From Yinghuangia elevatio (GTDB lineage: Bacteria; Actinomycetota; Actinomycetes; Streptomycetales; Streptomycetaceae): a DNA stretch of 27,117 bases. Of the stretch, positions 21,228 to 27,117 are shown piece after piece; the stretch's first letter is position 1; each line of letters begins with the position of its first letter. The translations under genes were made by a program, and so were the position numbers. The notes under the pieces were generated by a model that worked only from the letters and a program-made list of their open reading frames with translations, was not told the origin of the DNA and ran no database searches. The stretch is from the NCBI RefSeq assembly GCF_040649515.1, contig NZ_JBEZFP010000127.1, forward strand, positions 1 to 27,117. Reading direction: 5' to 3'.

Positions 21228-23675
21228 TCAGGTGACGCGGAAGCCGACGATGCACGTGTCGTCGTCCGTGTCGGCCGCGCTGTGCGTCAGCAGCCGGTCC
21301 AGGCGCAGGTCGAGGGAGTCGGCGGGGGCCTCGGCGTGCACGAGGAGTTGTGCGATGGAGTCGCGCACGTTGCGGTCGCGGCGTTCGATGAGGCCGTCGG
21401 TGTACATCAGCACGGTGTCGGAAGGCTGCAGTTGCACCTCCTCCTCGTCGTACGTCGCGTCGGCGACGGCGCCGAGCAGGATCCCGCCGATGAACGGCAG
21501 GGAGTCGGCGCTGTCGTCGCGGATGAGGACCGGCGGCAGGTGCCCGGCGCGCGCCCAGCGCAGCACGTGCCGCTGCGGGTCGTACAGTCCGCACACGACC
21601 GTCGCGGTGACATGGCCGGTGAGGCTGTGCGTCACCATGTTGAGCCACGACAGCATTTGCGCGGGGCCCGCGCCGGTGACGGCGAGGCCGCGCAGGGCGT
21701 TGCGCAGGACCACCATGCTGGTGGCGGCCCCCATGCCGTGCCCGGCGACGTCGCCGACGCTGACCAGGACCTGCTTGGTGGGCAGAAGCACGGCGTCGTA
21801 CCAGTCGCCGCCGACGGTGGCCTCCGACTCGGCGGGCCGGTAGCGGACCGCGACTTCGAGCGCCGGGACGTCCACCGGTGCCGTCTCCGGCGGCATGATG
21901 GCGTGCTGGAGTTGCAGCGTGAGCCGATTGCGCAGGACCGCCTGCTGCTCGGTGTGGGCGAGTTGGTCGCGGGTGGCGGCCAGGGCCACCTCGGTCCAGT
22001 GCTGGGCGGAGATGTCCTGGTGCGCGCCGCGTACGCCCTGGAGCCGGCCGTCGACGTCGAGCACCGGTTCGGCGGCGGCGCGGATGTGCCGGGTGACGCC
22101 GTCCGGGCGTTGCAGACGGAAGGCGACCGAGGCCGGCCGGCGGTGGTGCATCACCGTGCGCAGGAAGCGCCGGATGGCCGCGGCGTCGTCGGGGTGCGCG
22201 CGTCCCGCGAGTTCCTCCAGCCGCGGTGGGGAAGCGGTGGGCGGGAGGCCGTGCAGGTGGAACATCTCGGTGTTCCAGATGATCTCGCCGGTGTCGAGCC
22301 GCTCCTCGAAACCACCGAGCCTCCCGAGGCGCTGGGCGTGCTGGAGGAGGCCGGCGAGCCGGGCGGTCTCGTCCAGTTGGCGCCAGACGAACAGCACGGC
22401 GGGGCCCAGCCGGCTGAGGCTGATGTCGGCGAGGGCGGTGAGCGGTACTTCGTCGACCAGGGTCGTGAGCGCGATCCCGTCGCCGTGGAACTGTTCGCCG
22501 GTGGCGTGCACGCGTTCGATGTGGCTGAAGAGCGAGCCGGCGGCGGCGAGCGGGTAGGCCTCCAGCAGGAGCGCGCCCTGCACCGTACGAGGACTGCGTC
22601 CGGCCGGGTCGACGAAGGACCGGTTGACGTGCTCGATGCGGAAGTCGACCAGGGCGCCGCCGGGATCCAGGTGGGGGACCAGGACCAGGGCCGGGTCGCG
22701 GAGCCCGTCGGCGAACTGGACGAGCTCGGCCAGGATGGGGGTGCCGGCCCCGTCGGCGGCGTCCCGCACGGCGAAGGTGTCCTCGAAGGTGTGCGCGCTC
22801 AGCTCGGCCAGTGCGTCGAGTTGCTTGTGGATGATGCTCGGCTGCGGCGGGATCGGGTGCGGCCAGCAGATCTCCAGGACGCCGCGGATGCGGCCGCCGG
22901 TGCCGGCCGGGAAGGCGGCGCGTGAGCCCGGGTGTTCGCGCAGGCCGATCGACGGCGTCCCGGATTCGGCCGCCGACCGGGTCCAGACGCCGGCGCGGCC
23001 GGTGAGTGCGGAGCGGGCGAGCGTGGTCAGGCCGGGCGGAACGTACCGCCACCGGCGCGCCTCGTCGGCTGAGAACCCGGCGTGGCCTCTGAGGGTGAGG
23101 GAGCCGTCGGATGCCGCGGCCCACACCGCTACGGCGGTGGCGCCCAGCGGCGCGAGAGCGTGCTCCAGCAGCGACTGGGCGACCGACTGGGTGTCGTCGG
23201 CGGCCAGGATGCCGCTCTCGGCGGTGCGCAGGCGTACCGCGAGGCGGCTGAGGTCCGGGTCGCCGGCCCCGCCTCGCGCGGCGTCTCCCGCTCGGCTTCC
23301 GCCGCCGCTTCGGCCGCCTTCACCGCCGGCCTCCGCGTCGACCTTGGTACGCCGGACGAACTCGCTTGCCACGGCGCTGAGTCGGTCCCGTGCCGCCTGG
23401 TTGACGATGTCGGCGGCGAGTTCGAGCGGGGACACGTCCGTGCGGCCGGCGAGTTCGGACAGCTGCCGGGCGGCGTCGCGCGGCCCGCACTTGAGCCGTT
23501 CGATGAGGATGCCCTTGGCCATCTCGATGAGCGCGCGTCCCTCGGCGGCGGCGTGCGCGGCCCGGACCTCGTCGCCGAGCCGGGCGACGGTGGCCGCCAG
23601 GCGTCCGGGCGAGGAGGGTTCCGCGCTGTCCGCGGCGGTGTCGTGGTCGCGCGGTCGCCTTTCACGGTCGGTCAT
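21228..23675 (-). CDS. ANTAR-GAF-PAS-SpoIIE/PP2C phosphatase
   Basis: This 815-residue multidomain protein phosphatase shows, in order: an ANTAR-like helical RNA-binding domain at about 43-95 (RALIEMAKGILIERLKCG, then DAARQLSELAGR); a Gly-rich linker 115-140; a GAF domain about 150-305; a PAS-like region about 325-435; a PAS_3 domain about 445-560 (IIWNTEMFHLHGLPP, AHPDDAAAIRRFL, VRGAHQDIS); and a SpoIIE-type PP2C domain about 585-815. The PP2C metal and catalytic motifs are intact: VGGDWYDAVLL, VGDVAGHGMGAATSM, VLMYTDGLIERRDR and DDDTCIVGF. It should dephosphorylate a STAS antagonist, most simply the one encoded next at 20460-20909. It is cytoplasmic, with no membrane segment. The ATG at 23675 has only a weak Shine-Dalgarno. 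A single protein joining ANTAR and PP2C output is notable. Confidence 0.9.
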   Translation of the reverse strand: MTDRERRPRDHDTAADSAEPSSPGRLAATVARLGDEVRAAHAAAEGRALIEMAKGILIERLKCGPRDAARQLSELAGRTDVSPLELAADIVNQAARDRLSAVASEFVRRTKVDAEAGGEGGRSGGGSRAGDAARGGAGDPDLSRLAVRLRTAESGILAADDTQSVAQSLLEHALAPLGATAVAVWAAASDGSLTLRGHAGFSADEARRWRYVPPGLTTLARSALTGRAGVWTRSAAESGTPSIGLREHPGSRAAFPAGTGGRIRGVLEICWPHPIPPQPSIIHKQLDALAELSAHTFEDTFAVRDAADGAGTPILAELVQFADGLRDPALVLVPHLDPGGALVDFRIEHVNRSFVDPAGRSPRTVQGALLLEAYPLAAAGSLFSHIERVHATGEQFHGDGIALTTLVDEVPLTALADISLSRLGPAVLFVWRQLDETARLAGLLQHAQRLGRLGGFEERLDTGEIIWNTEMFHLHGLPPTASPPRLEELAGRAHPDDAAAIRRFLRTVMHHRRPASVAFRLQRPDGVTRHIRAAAEPVLDVDGRLQGVRGAHQDISAQHWTEVALAATRDQLAHTEQQAVLRNRLTLQLQHAIMPPETAPVDVPALEVAVRYRPAESEATVGGDWYDAVLLPTKQVLVSVGDVAGHGMGAATSMVVLRNALRGLAVTGAGPAQMLSWLNMVTHSLTGHVTATVVCGLYDPQRHVLRWARAGHLPPVLIRDDSADSLPFIGGILLGAVADATYDEEEVQLQPSDTVLMYTDGLIERRDRNVRDSIAQLLVHAEAPADSLDLRLDRLLTHSAADTDDDTCIVGFRVT

Positions 23676-23777
23676 GGTGTCGCCTACTCTTTGGCGTCGG
23701 TACGGCTGCCGCCTCCGCGGCGGTGGGTCCGGGGACGTCGGTGCGGAACAAGGTTTTCGGGGTCGCGTTCGCCCGTG

Positions 23778-26700
23778 CTACGTACCCAACCAGTGCCGGA
23801 CGCACGCGATCAGGTCGTCGGCGTCCACCGGTTTGGTGACATAGGCGCTCGCACCGGACGAGAGGCTCTTCTCGCGGTCGCCGGGCATCGCCTTGGCGGT
23901 CACCGCGATGACGGGCAGCCCCGCGAAGGCGGGCATGCGCCGGATCTCCGCGGTGGCCGCGTAGCCGTCCATCTCGGGCATCATCACGTCCATCAGGACC
24001 AGGTCGATCGTGGGGTTCTCGTTCAGGACCTCGATGCCCTTGCGGCCGTTCTCGGCGTGCAGGACCCGCAGGCCGTGCAGTTCGAGGATGCCGCTGAGCG
24101 CGTAGAGGTTCCGGGCGTCGTCGTCGACGACCAGGACGGTCCGGCCGGCGAGCCGGTCGTCCGCGGGATCCGGGTCGGCGGGGGCCCGTTCCTCGCCGCG
24201 GACCAGCGGCAGGACGTCGCCGGGCTGGTCGGCGGTCAGGTGCAGGGCGATGCGTTCGCGCAACTCGTCGAGGCTGGAGAGCAGTTCCAGGGGGCGCCGG
24301 GCGGCGCGGGCCTGGAGGTCCCGCTCCTGCTCGGCGGACAGGCGGCGGTTGACGTGGGCCAGCACGGGGACCGCGGCCAGTGCGGGGTCGCCGTCCAACG
24401 CGTCGAGGAGCCGCATGGCTTCGCCGCCCGGCATCTCCAGGGCGAGGACGATGCAGTGGCACGGCGTCGTGGCGAGTGCCTCGGCGGCGGCCCGCGCGTC
24501 GACGGAGGTGACGATCCTCGTGTCTCCGCGGGGCTGGCCCAGGCCGTGGCCCGTGCCGAGGTCCGCGACGGCGTTCTGGGCCACGAGCGACAGCAGTCCG
24601 GGGACCCGCTCCTCTATCACCAGCAGCCGTCGCTGCTGCGGCGCGGACGCCTCGTCGACGGTGGTGGGGGGCTCCTTGGGCCGCGCGGCGGCGGCCGGTT
24701 CGGGTGCGGCGACGGCGAAGTCCGCCCGTGCGACCGGCAGGTAGAAGGTGAACGTGCTGCCCACCGCGGGCGTGCTCCGTGCGGTGACGGCGCCGCCGAG
24801 CAGGTACGCGATCTCGCGGCTGATCGACAGGCCCAGCCCGGTGCCACCGTACTTGCGGCTGGTGGTGCCGTCGGCCTGCTGGAACGCCCCGAAGATGGTC
24901 TCCAGTTGCTGCGGGGAGATGCCGATTCCGGTGTCCTTGACGTGGAAGGCGACGACCTGCCCGCCCCCGTGCACCCCGTCGGGGAGTTCGGCCGGGGACG
25001 CCGGCTCGATACGCAGCTCGATGCCGCCGCGCTCGGTGAACTTGACGGCGTTGGAGAGCAGGTTCCGCAGCACCTGGCGGAGCCTGGAGTCGTCGGTCAG
25101 CAGGTCGTTCGGCAGCCCCGGCGCGGTGCTGATGGCGAACGTCAGGTTCTTCTGCGTGGTCATCGGCCGGAAGGTGGCCTCGACGTAGTCCAGGAGGCGG
25201 CGCAGCGGCACCTGTTCGGGGTTGACGTCCATCTTGCCGGCCTCGACCTTGGACAGGTCGAGGATGTCGTTGATGAGCTGGAGCAGGTCCGACCCGGCGG
25301 AGTGGATGATCCCGGCGTACTCCACCTGCTTGGGGCTGAGGTTGCGGGTCGGGTTCTGGGCCAGCAGCTGGGCGAGGATGAGCAGGCTGTTGAGCGGGGT
25401 GCGCAGTTCGTGGCTCATGTTGGCCAGGAACTCGGACTTGTACTTCGAGGCGAGGGTCAACTGCCTGGCACGGTCCTCCAGTTCCTGGCGGGCCTGCTCG
25501 ATCTGGAGGTTCTTCGCCTCGATGTCGCGATTCTGCGCGGCCAGCAGCGCCGCCTTGTCTCCGAGTTCGGCGTTGGAGCGCTGCAGTTCCTCCTGCTGGT
25601 TCTGCAACTCTTCGGAGCGGGCCTGGAGTTCGCCGGCCAGGCGCTGCGACTCGCCCAGGAGTTCGTCGGTGCGGGCGTTGGCGACGATGGTGTTGACGTT
25701 GACGCCGATGGTCTCCATCAACTGGCCGAGGAAGTCGCGGTGGACGGGCGTGAACGGGCTGACGGACGCGAGTTCGATGACGCCGAGGACCTGCTCCTCG
25801 ACCACGATGGGCAGGACCAGCAGGGCCACGGGCGTCGCCTGGCCGAGGCCGGAGGAGACGACGTACCCGGGCGGGACGTTGTCGACGGCGATGGCCCGGC
25901 GGCTCCGGGCGGCCTGGCCGGCCAGGGTGCGGCCGGGCGGGACGCGGCGGGGCGGTTCGTGGGCCGGCAGGCCGTACGAGCCGATCAGCGTCAGCGCCGT
26001 GCCGCGCGGGTCCTCCTCGGCCAGGTAGAACGCGCCGTACTGGGCGTCGACCAGCGGGATCAGTTCGTCCATGACCAGTTCGGCCACCATGGCGAGGTCG
26101 CGGTGGCCCTGCATGAGCCCGGAGACCCGGGCCAGGTTGGACTTGAGCCAGTCCTGCTCCTGGTTGGCCCGCGTGGTCTCCCGCAGCGAGCCGACCATGG
26201 AGTTGATGTTGTCCTTGAGCTCGGCGACCTCGCCCGAGGCGTCGACGGTGATGGACCGGGTCAGGTCGCCCTCGGCGACGGCGCTGGCGACCTCGGCGAT
26301 GGCCCGGACCTGGCGGGTCAGGTTGCCGGCGAGCTCGTTGACGTTCTCGGTCAGGCGCTTCCAGGTGCCCGAGACGCCCTCGACCTCGGCCTGGCCGCCG
26401 AGCCGGCCCTCGCTCCCGACCTCCCGCGCGACCCGGGTGACCTCGGCGGCGAAGGAGGAGAGCTGGTCGACCATCGTGTTGATGGTGGTCTTGAGTTCCA
26501 GGATCTCGCCGCGGGCGTCCACGTCGATCTTCTTCGACAGGTCGCCGTTGGCGACCGCGGTGGTCACCAGGGCGATGTTGCGGACCTGGCCGGTGAGGTT
26601 GTTCGCCATCGAGTTGACGTTGTCGGTCAGGTCCTTCCAGGTCCCGGCGACGTTCGGCACCCGGGCCTGGCCGCCGAGCATGCCTTCGGTGCCGACCTCG

Positions 26701-27117
26701 CGGGCGACCCGGGTGACCTCGTCGGCGAACGCGGACAACGTGTCGACCATGGTGTTGATGACGCCCGCGAGAGCGGCGACCTCGCCCTTGGCCTCGACGG
26801 TGATCTTCTGCGAGAGGTCGCCTTTCGCGACCGCGGTGGCCACCTGCGCGATGGACCTGACCTGTCCGGTCAGGTTGAAGGCCATGACGTTGACGTTGTC
26901 GGTCAGGTCCTTCCAGGTCCCCGAGACGCCGCGAACGGTCGCCTGGCCGCCGAGGTTGCCCTCGGTGCCGACCTCGCGGGCGACGCGGGTGACCTCGTCG
27001 GCGAACGCGGAGAGCTGGTCGACCATGGTGTTGACGGTGCTCTTCAGCTCCAGGATCTCGCCGCGGGCGTCGACGGTGATCTTCTGCGACAGGTCGCCCT
27101 TCGCCACCGCGGTGGCC
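23778..27117 (-). CDS. poly-HAMP hybrid histidine kinase (N-terminus beyond window)
   Basis: The frame is open to the right edge, so the true start lies outside; numbering here is from the methionine codon at 27107-27105. Tandem HAMP units of 92 residues fill positions 1-314. A GAF domain follows (about 325-475), then a coiled coil 480-550, and HisKA with His566 in LANMSHELRTPLN. The HATPase domain comes next: N-box LRNLLSNAVKFTE, G1 VKDTGIGI, and YGGTGLGLSIS. A degenerate receiver sits at about 826-955 and a complete C-terminal receiver at about 988-1109, with Asp1040 in LVLMDVMMPEMDG, the VTAK Thr and the TKP Lys. The layout resembles group III (Nik1/Os-1) hybrid kinases, osmotic or stress sensors in fungi, with homologues in streptomycetes. 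No transmembrane segment is seen here. It ends 102 bp before the phosphatase gene, so they may be co-transcribed. Confidence 0.92.
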   Translation of the reverse strand, partial: ATAVAKGDLSQKITVDARGEILELKSTVNTMVDQLSAFADEVTRVAREVGTEGNLGGQATVRGVSGTWKDLTDNVNVMAFNLTGQVRSIAQVATAVAKGDLSQKITVEAKGEVAALAGVINTMVDTLSAFADEVTRVAREVGTEGMLGGQARVPNVAGTWKDLTDNVNSMANNLTGQVRNIALVTTAVANGDLSKKIDVDARGEILELKTTINTMVDQLSSFAAEVTRVAREVGSEGRLGGQAEVEGVSGTWKRLTENVNELAGNLTRQVRAIAEVASAVAEGDLTRSITVDASGEVAELKDNINSMVGSLRETTRANQEQDWLKSNLARVSGLMQGHRDLAMVAELVMDELIPLVDAQYGAFYLAEEDPRGTALTLIGSYGLPAHEPPRRVPPGRTLAGQAARSRRAIAVDNVPPGYVVSSGLGQATPVALLVLPIVVEEQVLGVIELASVSPFTPVHRDFLGQLMETIGVNVNTIVANARTDELLGESQRLAGELQARSEELQNQQEELQRSNAELGDKAALLAAQNRDIEAKNLQIEQARQELEDRARQLTLASKYKSEFLANMSHELRTPLNSLLILAQLLAQNPTRNLSPKQVEYAGIIHSAGSDLLQLINDILDLSKVEAGKMDVNPEQVPLRRLLDYVEATFRPMTTQKNLTFAISTAPGLPNDLLTDDSRLRQVLRNLLSNAVKFTERGGIELRIEPASPAELPDGVHGGGQVVAFHVKDTGIGISPQQLETIFGAFQQADGTTSRKYGGTGLGLSISREIAYLLGGAVTARSTPAVGSTFTFYLPVARADFAVAAPEPAAAARPKEPPTTVDEASAPQQRRLLVIEERVPGLLSLVAQNAVADLGTGHGLGQPRGDTRIVTSVDARAAAEALATTPCHCIVLALEMPGGEAMRLLDALDGDPALAAVPVLAHVNRRLSAEQERDLQARAARRPLELLSSLDELRERIALHLTADQPGDVLPLVRGEERAPADPDPADDRLAGRTVLVVDDDARNLYALSGILELHGLRVLHAENGRKGIEVLNENPTIDLVLMDVMMPEMDGYAATAEIRRMPAFAGLPVIAVTAKAMPGDREKSLSSGASAYVTKPVDADDLIACVRHWLGT
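26166..27117 (-). repeat. tandem 276-bp HAMP-coding repeats
   Basis: Three complete 276-bp (92-codon) units lie at 26718-26993, 26442-26717 and 26166-26441, with part of another at 26994-27117. Each begins VTRVAREVG-[ST]-EG-x-LGGQA and continues GTWK-x-LT-[DE]-NVN, GD-L-[ST] and GE. The repeats are in phase with the reading frame. The array runs off the window, so its total length is unknown. Confidence 0.9.

Noticed and set aside
20976..22925. Plus-strand 649-residue frame opposite the phosphatase gene
   Set aside because: It has Arg/Gly/Val-rich antisense composition and no motif, while the minus strand carries an intact multidomain phosphatase.
26166..27117. HAMP repeats as an assembly artefact or mobile repeat
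   Set aside because: The units are in frame, diverged in sequence from each other, and match a known poly-HAMP kinase architecture.
1..27117. CRISPR arrays, tRNA/rRNA genes, insertion sequences, integrase or attachment sites
   Set aside because: No short regularly spaced repeats, cloverleaf-like genes, transposase frames or flanking target duplications were seen by reading both strands.

Overview
The window is very GC-rich, with GTG as well as ATG starts, ATGA/GTGA gene overlaps, a sugar ABC importer lacking its own ATPase, and SpoIIE-type phosphatase, STAS and poly-HAMP kinase genes. Together these point to a filamentous actinobacterium of the Streptomyces type; the genus is inferred, not proven. 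No rRNA, tRNA, insertion sequence, phage gene or CRISPR array was seen.

Region 1 (1-7852) looks like a carbohydrate catabolic regulon. A minus-strand operon runs Gfo/Idh/MocA dehydrogenase, DUF993 (DHDPS-like aldolase), sugar phosphate isomerase/epimerase-type TIM barrel, then a glycerate kinase cut by the window edge. The first three genes overlap by 4 bp at each junction. A LacI-type regulator is divergent from it. A second minus-strand operon encodes another TIM-barrel isomerase and a DUF2264 protein. Near-identical 16-bp palindromes (GGGAANGCGCTTTCC core) lie at all three promoters, so one regulator plausibly controls the whole set. A coherent reading is release of a sugar (DUF2264), oxidation, isomerisation or dehydration, aldol cleavage, and entry of a C3 product through glycerate kinase. 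The substrate is unknown.

Region 2 (8111-13728) holds a DeoR-HTH/LacI-sensor hybrid regulator, then a sugar ABC importer (lipoprotein, two permeases) and a D-2-hydroxyacid dehydrogenase lacking the usual catalytic Glu. A strong hairpin ends the operon. Short direct repeats upstream of both the regulator and the transporter are candidate operators.

Region 3 (13743-15380) contains a frameshifted, shortened remnant of a TIM-barrel protein and an acidic protein of unknown function behind a promoter that overlaps a perfect inverted repeat.

Region 4 (15420-20422) has a TetR regulator, then an APH-fold phosphotransferase, a small helical protein, a CrtC/AttH-like protein and an amidohydrolase-2 protein. 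This resembles accessory genes of acyl-CoA, steroid or aromatic catabolism rather than antibiotic resistance.

Region 5 (20460-27117, minus strand) is a signalling cluster. It encodes a poly-HAMP hybrid histidine kinase (start outside the window), an ANTAR-GAF-PAS-PP2C phosphatase and a STAS anti-sigma-factor antagonist. The set suggests environmental sensing coupled to sigma-factor partner switching.
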